From an uncultured Clostridia bacterium (GTDB lineage Bacteria; Bacillota; Clostridia; Christensenellales; Borkfalkiaceae): a stretch of DNA of 64,000 nt. Location of the stretch: contig CAKQRD010000002.1 in the NCBI GenBank assembly GCA_934271275.1, forward strand, positions 124,001 to 188,000, written 5' to 3'. Under the pieces are notes generated by a model. The model ran no database searches. It was given only the letters and a program-made list of their open reading frames with translations, and was not told where the DNA came from. Position numbers and translations under genes: made by a program. The number at the start of each line of letters is the position of its first letter. The stretch's first letter is position 1. Shown piece after piece: positions 32,015 to 42,232 of this stretch.

Positions 32015-33508
32015 CTATTCCGCAACAAAGCATAAAGGAATAAATTCACGCGCATATCCGTTTGAAATAGATACCTCGATAAGCACTTCGTTAACGGCGT
32101 TTACCGTTTCACCGGCTTTCAGCTTTATCGTTTTCGGCTCTGAAATACAGTCGGGCGTAAACGCCGTCCAGTGCGGAGCCAAAATATCGAATTTGGTCTT
32201 ATCCGCAGTCAGTTCTTCGGGAAGCCATAACTTTATCCTTACGGTATGCGGTAAATTTCCATACGTCTTGATATTGTTCAAAATTCTTATTTCAAGCGTT
32301 CTTTCTTGTCCCGCAGTTATCCCGAATCCCTCTTTACATCCGATAATCGCCGTCACGCAACCGACCTTTTTCTGCATCGTGTTCTCTTTGAGAGTAAAAA
32401 GCGAAGCTCTCATAAGATCCGTTTCTTCGCTCTTTCCGTAAGGCAAGAAAAATTTCTTTATTTCTCCCTCCTCGCATTCCGATCTTTCGCCAAATTCCAC
32501 CGTTACGGCATTCATTCTGTTAAATCTTAAAACCGAAGGCGCAAGCGACGCTACCTTTTCCGTCAGTTCGACGCAGTTCTTTACACGAGGGAAAGACACG
32601 CACGCGTTTATCGTTCCCGTGACTATCTCGTCGCCTATATACTCACGCCAATCCTTCGGTGTTCCCTCTGTCCCATGCATAAGTCCGAATATCGCGCCAA
32701 CCGTACCTGCGGTGCAATCCGTATCGTCTCCGCAATTAAGCGCGGTAAGCATTGACTTTTTGAAATCGCCTTCGCCGTACAACAATCCTATAACGACGTA
32801 CCCGATATTAGACGGCGCCTGAAACCACCCGTCCCCTATATCGGCGTTCATTTGCTGAACGGCGTTTCTAGTCTCGATGGTATCTATCCCCTTCCCGTAG
32901 CTTTCCAGAACGAATTTTACCGTTTTTGCCGTCCTGCTATCCGCAGGTATTTTGGACAAGCCTATTTCTATAAGACTTTTTAGGTCGGATACGACGAACG
33001 CCGCGCTTTCAAGAGCCGCGACGAAAGCCGCCGAATGCGTTCCCTCACCGTAGCCGTGATCTACCTTTGCGTCCTCTATCGCAAATCTTACCGCAAGGTC
33101 CGGATACGCAGGGGCAAGAGTTGCCCATACTTCCGTTCTTATCCACGCACCGTTAGAATGCTTCCAAGGGTTTTGAAGTTCGCCACAAAGCGGAGGCATC
33201 ACTCCCTTTTCCATATTCCTTCTCGCTATGCCGTATTCGTTCCAATACCCCGTTATGAAAGAAAGCCAGTATTCGCCCAACACCTCGGAAGTTATATTTC
33301 TCGGTCCCTCAAACTCCACGGCGTGCAGCCATACAAGTTGTAAATCGAGGTCGTCGTTAGGCAAAACCTCGCCTTTCTTCGTAGCGAATCCCTTTACGTC
33401 GAGAATATCGCGTTTGCTTTCGTACGGCGCGCCGATAGTTCCGCCCATATTTTTCCCGAGCCAACAAGCATATACCTTATCCTTGTATTCTTTGAAATTA
33501 AGTTTCAT
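32015..33508 (-). CDS. ADP-ribosylglycohydrolase-family protein
   Basis: 497 aa. The first 310 residues show the DraG-family fold: YACWLGKNMGGTIGAPYE, LPNDDLDLQLVWL, VDHGYGEGTHSAAF and NCGDDTDCTAGTVGAIFGLMHG, where paired Asp residues bind Mg. The C-terminal about 180 residues are beta-rich and unlike DraG, probably a carbohydrate-binding or Ig-like domain. Long versions of this kind are common in glycan loci of gut Firmicutes and Bacteroidetes, where they may act on N- or O-ribosyl/glycosyl links rather than on ADP-ribosylated proteins. It has no signal peptide. Substrate unknown. Confidence 0.85.
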   Translation of the reverse strand: MKLNFKEYKDKVYACWLGKNMGGTIGAPYESKRDILDVKGFATKKGEVLPNDDLDLQLVWLHAVEFEGPRNITSEVLGEYWLSFITGYWNEYGIARRNMEKGVMPPLCGELQNPWKHSNGAWIRTEVWATLAPAYPDLAVRFAIEDAKVDHGYGEGTHSAAFVAALESAAFVVSDLKSLIEIGLSKIPADSRTAKTVKFVLESYGKGIDTIETRNAVQQMNADIGDGWFQAPSNIGYVVIGLLYGEGDFKKSMLTALNCGDDTDCTAGTVGAIFGLMHGTEGTPKDWREYIGDEIVTGTINACVSFPRVKNCVELTEKVASLAPSVLRFNRMNAVTVEFGERSECEEGEIKKFFLPYGKSEETDLMRASLFTLKENTMQKKVGCVTAIIGCKEGFGITAGQERTLEIRILNNIKTYGNLPHTVRIKLWLPEELTADKTKFDILAPHWTAFTPDCISEPKTIKLKAGETVNAVNEVLIEVSISNGYAREFIPLCFVAE

Positions 33509-33556
33509 AATCGTTCCTCGTAGTAAAAACTTCTTTCGGCAAAAGCCAAGCTTTTA

Positions 33557-35377
33557 TTATTTTATAATCAAAGTAACCCCGTCCGGACGTTTCGTAACGT
33601 CGTTCTCGTAATACTCTACAGATTTCGCGTAAATAATAACGTTTTGGTAAACAGAAGTGTTCCTCTCGTTATTATATCCGCCGAAGATTCTTTGAAGCGT
33701 TTTTCCTTCGGCGTTTATAGTGACGTTTCTGAACGTGCAACGCCGCATATCCTGACTGATAAGTACGCCGCATTCTCTCTGCTCCGAACTCGGTTTGCAT
33801 GCGGAATCGGCAGTTAAGGTTATCTCTATATTTTCAAACGTCGCGCCCGCCGCGCATCTTGCAAACAACGCTTCTTTATCTCCTCCGTACGCGTAATTCG
33901 GAAAATTGACGTTCTTGATAACGGCACCTTCGCCCATCTGCGCGGTTAAACCGTAAAACGCAGACTTGACGTTCTTAATCGAGTATCCCGCTCCGTCGAG
34001 CGTACCTCTGAATCCGTTAGACCAATCGAAATCAGTCGCCCATACGCCCGTTTCCTTCCAACCTAAATCCAAATCACCAGTCAATGCAAAATAACCCAAA
34101 ATGCGGTCGCCTTTCCACTGCACGACGATTGCGGTTACGAAATCGTTAAAAGTTGACAGCTTTTTTGTTATAATAAGTGATTTCAAGGTATAAACCCGAA
34201 CGCTCCGCGCGCCTTCTAATTCGATTTTAAGCGTTTTCTCGCCGTAAATATCCGTGCCGAAAACCTCGGCTTTTATCCTTACAACCCCATCCTTATAATC
34301 AAATAAAGAAGCGTCTAATTTTTCCTCATTTGCGGACGCGCGTACTATTTTACCGATATCCGCAGCTTCGGGAAGCGCGATCTCAAAGGTTTTCGTTCCC
34401 GCGCTCTCGTATTTTCTCTTTTGTTGCGACTTGTCTGCGATGATTTTCGTATCAAGATCGAACTCGAAAGGCTTTTCACTTTCAATCGTCGAATAAAAAT
34501 AATCTTTAATAACGTAAACGTTTACCGATACTTCCGTTCCGTCATAAACGGTGGTAAGCGTGGTCACTCCCTCGTTTCCCATAACGAGAATACCGTTTTC
34601 GCCTATCGAAGCAATCGATTCGTCGGCAATCTTCCAAAGCAGCTCATCATCAGGAACTCGCCCGTTGTCGTCGTAAATTTCCACGTCGGAAGTGAAAACT
34701 TCGTTATCCGTTCTCACCTGCAAATTACCGTCAACCGCACCCTTACCGTTTACAACATAAACGATTCCGACAGTTCTGACCTCTACGTTTATCGTTTCCG
34801 CATATAACACGCCGAATATCGTAGTGGAAACGGTAAAAGAGGCTTTCCCCGTTTCTAAACCGATGAATTTAACGGTATTTCCGGAAACGACTGCTTCGGC
34901 AATTTTCCCCGCGCCTTCCTCGACTGCATCGCAGGAAAATTCAAGATACTCGACAAGAGAAACTCCCTTATAGAAAGCGTTTGCCGTAATCGTATATTCT
35001 CCGCCTTTCGCTACCACGACGTCGTTTTCTATAAGAAGCGCAGGAGTTGCATTTTTCTTCAACACCGTCACCGAACAAGTATCGGAGTATTTTCCGCTCG
35101 TTGCCGTGATCTCGCATTTACCTTCCGCATAACGCGAAGTGAGCAAGCCGTTTTCGTCTACCGACACGACGGACGGATCGGAGCTTTTCCAAGTAATTTC
35201 GCCGACGTTTTCGGTTTCGCAATTCAGTAGATAGGTATCGAAATTATCCATTATCAATACGGAATCTACGATATTAAGAACCCCGTTTTCCTCCGAACCG
35301 CCGCAAGCGGCAATACAAAAAACGGATAACATTACAATTAAACAAATCGGTATATATTTTTTTAGAAGATTTTTCAT
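33557..35377 (-). CDS. Lipoprotein with Ig-like (Big_2) and GLUG-like repeats
   Basis: 606 aa from the ATG of MKNLLKKY. The signal ends in a lipobox-like FCIAACGG, so the protein is lipid-anchored. Two or more Big_2-type modules follow (DNFDTYLLNCETENVGEITW, KSSDPSVVSVDENGLLTS). The C-terminal part carries the shared module of this locus: FRGTLDGAGYSIKNVKSAFYGL with IKNVNFPNYAYG, ending RPDGVTLIIK. Two other proteins of the locus end in a very similar module. It probably binds glycan or presents enzymes at the surface. No catalytic residue is evident. The longer ORF start at 35395 overlaps the DUF4838 gene. Confidence 0.85.
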   Translation of the reverse strand: MKNLLKKYIPICLIVMLSVFCIAACGGSEENGVLNIVDSVLIMDNFDTYLLNCETENVGEITWKSSDPSVVSVDENGLLTSRYAEGKCEITATSGKYSDTCSVTVLKKNATPALLIENDVVVAKGGEYTITANAFYKGVSLVEYLEFSCDAVEEGAGKIAEAVVSGNTVKFIGLETGKASFTVSTTIFGVLYAETINVEVRTVGIVYVVNGKGAVDGNLQVRTDNEVFTSDVEIYDDNGRVPDDELLWKIADESIASIGENGILVMGNEGVTTLTTVYDGTEVSVNVYVIKDYFYSTIESEKPFEFDLDTKIIADKSQQKRKYESAGTKTFEIALPEAADIGKIVRASANEEKLDASLFDYKDGVVRIKAEVFGTDIYGEKTLKIELEGARSVRVYTLKSLIITKKLSTFNDFVTAIVVQWKGDRILGYFALTGDLDLGWKETGVWATDFDWSNGFRGTLDGAGYSIKNVKSAFYGLTAQMGEGAVIKNVNFPNYAYGGDKEALFARCAAGATFENIEITLTADSACKPSSEQRECGVLISQDMRRCTFRNVTINAEGKTLQRIFGGYNNERNTSVYQNVIIYAKSVEYYENDVTKRPDGVTLIIK

Positions 35378-35379
35378 AA

Positions 35380-37374
35380 TTAATCTATACCCCACTGCTT
35401 ATAGACGGAAGTTATATAGTCGTGTTCTTTATGCTGGACAAGTCCGAGTTCGTCTGCTTCGGCTTTAAAATCGAGTCGTAATTGTAAAAGCTGTGACGAA
35501 GTATAGGTACTTTCGTGCAACGTACAAAGAGCGTATTTAGGGAACAACTCTTCTATCTTGATATGCTTTATAATATTTTTGTATAGAGTCGGATTTTCAA
35601 GTTCAAGATACGCTACGGCTTTGCGTGCTTTTTCCATAATCGCAAGCCAGTCTTCGAGCATTTCCCTAGGCCAGTAATGCGGCGTGGTGGAAAGACCTAT
35701 CTCCTCGTAGATTCCGCCGCCCAAGCCGTAATCTCTCACCGATTCGAGATAAGTTTCCCATTGCCGCAATTCGTTATAATATTGTTCCATTATATCCGCC
35801 GCCGCGCCGTAATAGTTTTTGAAAAATTTATCTTTCAGTTCCTCATAAGAAACGGTTACGTCAAACTGCGCTTTTGAATCAAGGTATTCTTTAAGCTTTC
35901 CGAAGCAGGTTACGTTTTCGCTCCAACGCTGTCCCTGATTATACATAATGTTCGCGCCCTGCTGCTTAAAGAAATAATAATTATCTATCATTGCCGAATA
36001 AGTATTATACGGGAACATATAGTGATGAAAGTTCGTTTCGTATAACCAAGACATTATATGGTCGGTATATTTGCTCCACGCGCGAACGGTATCGGCATAC
36101 ACGCGATTTTCCTCGTCGTAAAACGAGTAAACGTATTTAGCATAAATCGGAGCGATGAAAACCGTAATATTCGGGCTGCATTTAAGAGTCGGATCTTCTT
36201 CTACGGGAGTTGTCGGCGGATTATACGATGTCTGGTACGCGAAAAACGCAATCTGAACCGTCCTGCGCTCCGTTCCCGTTTTTTCTGCATATTCGGTCAA
36301 TGCCGCCTGAAATTTTTCGTCAAGGTCGTTAAGATAGCGAATTATCGTCGCCGAAATCGATCCGTCCTTTTCCACGACTTTCGTACATTCGTCGCAATCG
36401 CAACAAACGGGTTCATCTGCCTGCGTTACCGTAACCACGCCCTGATCCGGTTGAGCGAGAACGCATTCAAGCATTACGTTAAGCATCGTTTGCTGCATCT
36501 CTTCGTATTCGGCTTTATCACCGTGCGCCGTGTAACAAAGCTGTTTATTCGTAGAATTATACCATTTATAATGGTCGCCGTACTTTTCGAGCGGTAAATA
36601 GTAGAAAATATTATGAACCGCGGCTTTATTAGTCTTTCCGCCGTCCTGACTTATATAGGTGAAAAGACTTTGATAATTGAAGCCCATTCCATACAACCCG
36701 TCCTGAGTCATATAGTTCGTATAATTTCTGTAATCGAAATCGGGGCGTTCGATTATTTCCATATCGGGCAGCGTTTCCCCGCCGTTTTCAAAAACAACGG
36801 TATCGTGCGCTATCATATCGTAACCGACGCACTCTCTCAAAAACGCAAGCGCGCCCATCTGATACCCGTCGTTCATAAACACCTCTATAAACACGGAATC
36901 GCCGAACGATTTAATATAATAACCGGCAGGGCCAAGCTCGTCCTCTGGCATCGTGAGTTTGCACGACGAAAAAATATCTTTACAACCGATTATTATATAT
37001 TTCGACGACGCGGAAACTTCAAAAGTCTGCGTACCGTCGTATGCTTCTATCGGAAATTGCGCGCCCGTAGCGTTAAAAAGCTGTCCCGCAATAAAGCTCG
37101 CCGCGCGTACAGCGTAATTATTTCTTGCGTCCGCCACGATTTTGTATTCGGTAATCGCGGCTTTGGTATTCGCGTTTTTGACGAACGTCCGCGAAGACGG
37201 AGTAACGTTTACTTTATGCAAAGCGTTATCGATCTCTCCGCGGTCAAGCCTGTCCGAAACGGTATTTTCGGGCGTTAAAGTGCCGTTTGAATCGCTCTTA
37301 CACCCTGTAAACAGCATCGCGGTAAAAGCCATAACCGCGGCTATACCGACGGATAATATTTTATTCATTTTCAT
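35380..37374 (-). CDS. DUF4838 lipoprotein, glucuronidase-like domain architecture
   Basis: 664 aa. The signal MKMNKILSVGIAAVMAFTAM ends at lipobox LFTGCKS (Cys 25). Residues about 75-200 form the N-terminal alpha/beta domain seen in DUF4838 and similar to that of GH67/GH20 enzymes (VRAASFIAGQLFNATGAQFPI; GALAFLRECVGYDMIAHDT). The following barrel-like domain has VTVTQADEPVCCDCDECTK, a zinc-binding-like Cys cluster. The paralogous half of the giant protein at 45218 has CQCSVCKN in the same place. Fold similarity to alpha-glucuronidases is established for the domain type, but activity of this protein is inferred. The context with uronate genes supports it. Confidence 0.88.
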   Translation of the reverse strand: MKMNKILSVGIAAVMAFTAMLFTGCKSDSNGTLTPENTVSDRLDRGEIDNALHKVNVTPSSRTFVKNANTKAAITEYKIVADARNNYAVRAASFIAGQLFNATGAQFPIEAYDGTQTFEVSASSKYIIIGCKDIFSSCKLTMPEDELGPAGYYIKSFGDSVFIEVFMNDGYQMGALAFLRECVGYDMIAHDTVVFENGGETLPDMEIIERPDFDYRNYTNYMTQDGLYGMGFNYQSLFTYISQDGGKTNKAAVHNIFYYLPLEKYGDHYKWYNSTNKQLCYTAHGDKAEYEEMQQTMLNVMLECVLAQPDQGVVTVTQADEPVCCDCDECTKVVEKDGSISATIIRYLNDLDEKFQAALTEYAEKTGTERRTVQIAFFAYQTSYNPPTTPVEEDPTLKCSPNITVFIAPIYAKYVYSFYDEENRVYADTVRAWSKYTDHIMSWLYETNFHHYMFPYNTYSAMIDNYYFFKQQGANIMYNQGQRWSENVTCFGKLKEYLDSKAQFDVTVSYEELKDKFFKNYYGAAADIMEQYYNELRQWETYLESVRDYGLGGGIYEEIGLSTTPHYWPREMLEDWLAIMEKARKAVAYLELENPTLYKNIIKHIKIEELFPKYALCTLHESTYTSSQLLQLRLDFKAEADELGLVQHKEHDYITSVYKQWGID

Positions 37375-37389
37375 TTTTCGGTTACCTCT

Positions 37390-40374
37390 CTACTTCACAG
37401 TAACGTAATGCGTTTCGGAGAAAATATTACCGGCTTCGTCCACTGCCATTATTCTCACACGATAAACGCCTTTATGATTCATTTTTATAGAATTTCCGGG
37501 CAACATTATAAATTGATGCACAGGAGTTTCTATGAATACGCGGACGATTATTTTATCTTCCGCCGAATGATTATCGGAAACCGTGTAGTTCGGAACGACA
37601 AAAAAATCGCCCGCATTCAGTTCCGTTGCAAACTCGCCTTTCCATACTATCACGGGCGGTTCTTTATCCGTCACGCTTAAAGAATAACGAAGGAAAGTCG
37701 GATTAGTTTTTGAAACGAAGCTCTCCGCCTCCTCTATCCGATAACTCACCAGATAGTCGCCGATAGAATCCAAAGCAATCTCATAATCTCTGTAAGGATC
37801 TGCGTTAGCAAGCAACACTCCGTCAACGGAGTGCATAGGACTTCCGTCGGGAGCCGTAACCGTCAAAGTATAAACGACGTTGGGAGAATATACGTCGTAA
37901 GCCGTAGGCGCGACGATTTTATATCTCGTTCCCATATCGAAAACGCCGCCCGTTTCGCTCCTCGCAAATATTACGGGCGCTACTCTGTCCGTTCTCGAAG
38001 CGTTCAAAGTACAATTTCCGAATTCCGAGAACATGAAACCGCCGCCCGCGCCGCAATTTTCGTATCCTACCTCGACAAAAACTTTATCCGAAGCGAAAAG
38101 CTCTTCATTGAGTTTGGCAACGAGATAACCGTTCACCATTACCGAAAGGTTTTCATAACCGACTTCATATTCTCCGTTTTCTCCGAATTCCTTACCGATA
38201 AGATTGTACCTTTTCCCGCTTATTTCCGCATAAGAATCGTTACCGTTTTTACCTATGATAATTTCAAAGCCCTTGTCGTGTTCAAATGCGTCGGAAAAAC
38301 GAATCGTAAGGCGAGTATTCTCCGTCGCCCCCGTCATCGCATTTAATTTAAGATGAGCATAACCCGCGGAGATTACGTTTGCGAAAACCAACGAGAACGA
38401 ATTTCCATCGGTAGCAGATAAAACCACTCCCCGTTCTGTCTTTTCCACATCGAACCCGTCTCCTACAAAATAATTTTCCAGACTGAAACGCTTGCCGTTA
38501 TCGTTCGACCACGCCAAAACGCCCACAGCTTCGTGCCGAGTAAGGACAACGCCGCCGCATACCGCTTCAAAATTTATTTTATCTTTATTTTTATCGACCG
38601 TAATAACCGCGTTTTCGCCCGCTTTATACGTTTTGCTTCCGCTTGCGTCTTTAACGACTACGTCGCATAATACCCTGTTAAGCGTACCGTTTTCGTACGA
38701 ATACGCGTAATATTCGGGTAAGGCGTACGTTCCGCCCGAAATATAAGTCGGGTAAAAGTCGTAATCTTTTTCAAACACGGGAGCGTCGTTCATCGTAATA
38801 TCAAGCTCGTAAGATTTTGTAATTACCTTGCCGATATAGTCTGTTACGTCGTATTCTACAATCACCGTTCCGAGAACGCTTGCGCGGAAACCGCCAAAAA
38901 CTTCCTCCCTGCCTTCATTTGTCCTTATAAAAGTCCGTATCGTTTTTTTACCGCTTCCGCCTGTTATCGAAGACTCTTCAAGTACAGGTAAGCTTACCCA
39001 TTCGCCGATTTTTACGCTTTTTACCGTGTCATCGGGGAAATCGAAGTCCGCGTCGTCGTAGCTCGCGTAAACGGTAACAAGTCTCACTTCTTTTTTCGTA
39101 TTTCCCGTTTTATCGCTGCTTTCGTATACGATTCCGTAAGTTCCTACCCTGTCGGTTTTAAATTTACCGTTTTCAGTCTGCACCTTAACCGCGCCCGACA
39201 TTCCGTAATTGAACCAAACCGTTGTCTTTACTTCGCACTCGCCTGAAAAATCATCGTATGCGGAAGCAGACGGAATACCGTACTCATAACCTGTCAAGCC
39301 TATCGGCATGGTTTCGTATTCGTCGTCTATCGTTATAACCGGCGCGACCGAGTCCTTAAAAACGTTGTCGCTTAAATCGCTCGTTCCGAAGACCTCGGTT
39401 ATACATACCGTAGCTGCGGCTCCCGTATATCCGTACGCGCTTACCGAAAGGCGCGCTTTGCCGGACGGAAAACCCGTCCAGACTTCACTCGTTAACGTTA
39501 AATCGTCAAGGTCGGCGCACATCGTCTTAACGCCGGGATAGCCTAAACAATATAGCTTTTTTTCCGCGTAATCCATAGCAACGTAGAATTGCGTTGCGTC
39601 GGGAGCGGCTACACCGTCCTTACCTGCGGACTTGAACGAAACGTAACTCCACGTTCCGTAACCGTCGCCGGTGTGTAAGCCTTCGCTTTGATGCACACCG
39701 AACGGAGCCTGATTTTGTCCGTTTGCGGCAACGTAAGTGGAATACGTCCAGTCGTAACCGTAATGATGTACCTGAAAATATACGGAAGAATCTACCGAAT
39801 CCGTAAAAGTAAACACAAGCTCGCTGAAATCTGCGGAGTTAGCGGCGTCCGGAACGACGTAGCCCTTGACAAGGTAATCGTCAGCCGTTACTTTTGTAAA
39901 ATCAATATAATCCGTAAAAGTAAGGGATTCGTTCTGCGCTATTCTCGCAATCGCTCCCGAAGCGGAAGCTCTGTCGGGCGTTCCGAATTCAACGGATGAC
40001 TTGACGTCCGAAACGTCGTATTTCGGATAATCTACTATAAAACTTTTAGCGTCCGCATAAACCTTTCCGTTCACGGCAACCGAATATTTTATTTCATATT
40101 TGCCTGCCTGATCGAGAGTTAAAGTTTTGTCTGTCGTAACGCTCCCGTCGGGATAGCGAGTCATAAACGAAGCGTCGTAGCTTTTATTTCCTTCGACGTA
40201 CGTTCTGTCCTTTATTGTCAGTTCGGATTTATAAGGATAACCAGCGGCTACCTCCCAAACCGACCAGCCCTGTGAATTATTCGCATATATACTTATAATT
40301 CCGGATAAAATCAAACATAACGAGGCTATTATACATAAGCTGACGATATAGAATAATCTGTTCTTGATTTTCAT
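37390..40374 (-). CDS. Large secreted multi-domain Ig-like surface protein
   Basis: 994 aa with an N-terminal signal or anchor (residues 6-31) and an extracellular chain of beta-sandwich modules. Repeated patterns such as 'DRVAPVIFARSETGGVFDMGT' and 'DKEPPVIVWKGEFATELNAG' mark DUF5011/Ig-like units, and VFVEVGYENCGAGGGFMFSEFGN resembles a concanavalin-like glycan-binding module. No catalytic motif and no LPXTG. The last unit ends at VYRVRIMAVDEAGNIFSETHY with the normal Ig-like fold. It lies between the permease genes and the DUF4838 gene and is probably a binding scaffold. Confidence 0.8.
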   Translation of the reverse strand: MKIKNRLFYIVSLCIIASLCLILSGIISIYANNSQGWSVWEVAAGYPYKSELTIKDRTYVEGNKSYDASFMTRYPDGSVTTDKTLTLDQAGKYEIKYSVAVNGKVYADAKSFIVDYPKYDVSDVKSSVEFGTPDRASASGAIARIAQNESLTFTDYIDFTKVTADDYLVKGYVVPDAANSADFSELVFTFTDSVDSSVYFQVHHYGYDWTYSTYVAANGQNQAPFGVHQSEGLHTGDGYGTWSYVSFKSAGKDGVAAPDATQFYVAMDYAEKKLYCLGYPGVKTMCADLDDLTLTSEVWTGFPSGKARLSVSAYGYTGAAATVCITEVFGTSDLSDNVFKDSVAPVITIDDEYETMPIGLTGYEYGIPSASAYDDFSGECEVKTTVWFNYGMSGAVKVQTENGKFKTDRVGTYGIVYESSDKTGNTKKEVRLVTVYASYDDADFDFPDDTVKSVKIGEWVSLPVLEESSITGGSGKKTIRTFIRTNEGREEVFGGFRASVLGTVIVEYDVTDYIGKVITKSYELDITMNDAPVFEKDYDFYPTYISGGTYALPEYYAYSYENGTLNRVLCDVVVKDASGSKTYKAGENAVITVDKNKDKINFEAVCGGVVLTRHEAVGVLAWSNDNGKRFSLENYFVGDGFDVEKTERGVVLSATDGNSFSLVFANVISAGYAHLKLNAMTGATENTRLTIRFSDAFEHDKGFEIIIGKNGNDSYAEISGKRYNLIGKEFGENGEYEVGYENLSVMVNGYLVAKLNEELFASDKVFVEVGYENCGAGGGFMFSEFGNCTLNASRTDRVAPVIFARSETGGVFDMGTRYKIVAPTAYDVYSPNVVYTLTVTAPDGSPMHSVDGVLLANADPYRDYEIALDSIGDYLVSYRIEEAESFVSKTNPTFLRYSLSVTDKEPPVIVWKGEFATELNAGDFFVVPNYTVSDNHSAEDKIIVRVFIETPVHQFIMLPGNSIKMNHKGVYRVRIMAVDEAGNIFSETHYVTVK

Positions 40375-40392
40375 AAAAATTCTCCGTAATTT

Positions 40393-41262
40393 TCAGCCTT
40401 TAAGCCCGCCCATAGTAAGATTCCCCATAAGCCTTTCCTGAAATATAAGGAACAACAAAAGAACGGGAGCGGCTACGATAAACGCCAAAGCAATAACCTG
40501 CGTCGCATCGCTGAAATTATTGCTGTTAGCATAATAGAACAGCGTATATCCGAGCGTAGGATAATACGGTAGGTATACCTTCGGCGTTTGATAGTTATTC
40601 CAGAATTCGACGAAGTTGATGAGCAAAATCGTAAAAAACAAGTTTTTTATAAGCGGTAATACTATTTGCAAAAGCACCTGCATATTGCTTGCCCCGTCGA
40701 TTTTAGCGGCTTCCGAGTACCCCATCGGCAACGCTTTAAACGCGCTGTACATAACGAAGAAATACAAGCCCAACATATTAGCCGACAGTATCCACAAGCC
40801 CCAGATGTTGTTATGCAGTCCGAGCGCATACGCGACTTTCAGCTCCGAGGGCAAGCTGCCTACGATAGGAATAATCATCGTCACGAGAACGATGCCGTAT
40901 ACTATTTTGGAAGTCTTGAAATTAAATCTCGCGCAGGCGTACGCCGTTAAACAGGGAACCAAAGTTTTGAAAAACGCGCACCCTACCGCATATAACAACG
41001 AATTAAGTAAAATTTTGGAAAAACCTGCGGTCTCACCCGGTCTCGCCGCCATAGTAAACTTTTGAAAAACGTCGGTATAATTAGTAAAATGCCATTCCTT
41101 CGGGAATCCGTAGGTGTTTCCGAACGTGATGTCAAGATAAGCGTCTTTAAAAGAGGTTATAAAGCCCCAGAAAAACAATCCTATCATAGACAGAACGTAA
41201 AGCGCAAGCAACACGCCCAACGCCACGAGTAAAGGCGAAATAAGTTTTTTCTGTTTTTTCAT
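40393..41262 (-). CDS. Carbohydrate ABC transporter permease (MalG type)
   Basis: 289 aa with six membrane helices and the EAA loop 'YSEAAKIDGASNMQVLLQIVLPL', which contacts the ATPase. The N-terminal part LVALGVLLALYVLSMIGLFFWG and the C-terminal GNLTMGGLKG are typical of MalG-like CUT1 permeases. It is 12 nt downstream of the second permease gene. The partner ATPase gene is not in the window. Confidence 0.93.
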   Translation of the reverse strand: MKKQKKLISPLLVALGVLLALYVLSMIGLFFWGFITSFKDAYLDITFGNTYGFPKEWHFTNYTDVFQKFTMAARPGETAGFSKILLNSLLYAVGCAFFKTLVPCLTAYACARFNFKTSKIVYGIVLVTMIIPIVGSLPSELKVAYALGLHNNIWGLWILSANMLGLYFFVMYSAFKALPMGYSEAAKIDGASNMQVLLQIVLPLIKNLFFTILLINFVEFWNNYQTPKVYLPYYPTLGYTLFYYANSNNFSDATQVIALAFIVAAPVLLLFLIFQERLMGNLTMGGLKG

Positions 41263-41274
41263 ATGTTTTTCTCC

Positions 41275-42195
41275 TTATTCCTGCGGTCCGTATTTATCAA
41301 GCACCCAACGAATACCCATGGTTATCGGAATTACTATCAACGTAACGATTAAGCTCAACGCCGCCGCACGATTAAACCAAACTACGTCCCAAACGTTTCT
41401 CGAAGCGTAATCCTGAACGAGGTTAAACAAGTAATACCCCATCGTTCCGGAGTCAAATGCAACGCTTCCGCCGTAGAAAGAGAAAATATTATATTGATTA
41501 GTGCAAATCGTCGCAACTCCCGTAACCAAAAACACCGAAGCCGTCGGAAAGGCAAACGGAAGAACGATATATATGAATTCCTGAAAACTGTTTACGCCGT
41601 CAAGATGAGCCGCTTCCAGAGTTTCGGGAGAAAGCTCTCCCATTTTATTAGAATAAATAAGCGTAGTCGTTCCGAAATTCGTCCAGATATAAAAGAACAA
41701 CACCGCCTTATAAGACGAACGGTCGAGAGCGTTGAAAAGTGCCTGTCCTTTAACGTTTATGCCAAACCAATCGAATAGTAAATCCGCGGCGGCGGTATCT
41801 AAAAATTCCGAAAACAATACCACCATAACCATACTCGAAACTATCGACGGTAAAAACAGAAAGAACCTGAACAGTTTGCCGCAAACAGCCTTTTTAAATA
41901 TATAATAGGCAAACAACAAACCCAAAGGAACGCTGATAACCATAGTTATCGCAAAAAATTCCAACGACGTAAGCAACGCGTCTAAAACCGCCGGAAACAT
42001 CGCGTCGGAAAAAACGTATCTGAAATGTTCGAGGGAAAAACCGCCGTTAACTCCTTCAAACGCTAATTTGAAGGAGTTAAGATTTACCACCACATAAAAA
42101 ACCGCAAATTGCAAAAGCGGCCATGCAATCAACGCCAAATGAAAGATAAAATCGCCTCTTTGCGCTTTCATCGTCTTTTTACCGTTCGTCAACAT
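41275..42195 (-). CDS. Carbohydrate ABC transporter permease (MalF/UgpA type)
   Basis: 306 aa with six membrane helices. The EAA loop 'LEAAHLDGVNSFQEFIYIVLPF' and the start FIFHLALIAWPLLQFAVFYVVVN fit the MalF/UgpA branch of CUT1 importers. It lies downstream of the substrate-binding protein gene, separated from it by a strong hairpin. Confidence 0.93.
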   Translation of the reverse strand: MLTNGKKTMKAQRGDFIFHLALIAWPLLQFAVFYVVVNLNSFKLAFEGVNGGFSLEHFRYVFSDAMFPAVLDALLTSLEFFAITMVISVPLGLLFAYYIFKKAVCGKLFRFFLFLPSIVSSMVMVVLFSEFLDTAAADLLFDWFGINVKGQALFNALDRSSYKAVLFFYIWTNFGTTTLIYSNKMGELSPETLEAAHLDGVNSFQEFIYIVLPFAFPTASVFLVTGVATICTNQYNIFSFYGGSVAFDSGTMGYYLFNLVQDYASRNVWDVVWFNRAAALSLIVTLIVIPITMGIRWVLDKYGPQE

Positions 42196-42209
42196 ACACT
42201 CACCTTAAC

Positions 42210-42227
42210 CGTGCAAAATTTTGCACG
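42210..42227 (-). promoter_or_regulatory. mRNA hairpin between binding-protein and permease genes
   Basis: An 18-nt perfect palindrome CGTGCAAAATTTTGCACG just past the stop of the binding-protein gene, without a T run. Such intercistronic stem-loops typically stabilise the upstream mRNA so the binding protein is made in excess over the permeases. Confidence 0.7.
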
Positions 42228-42232
42228 ATAAA

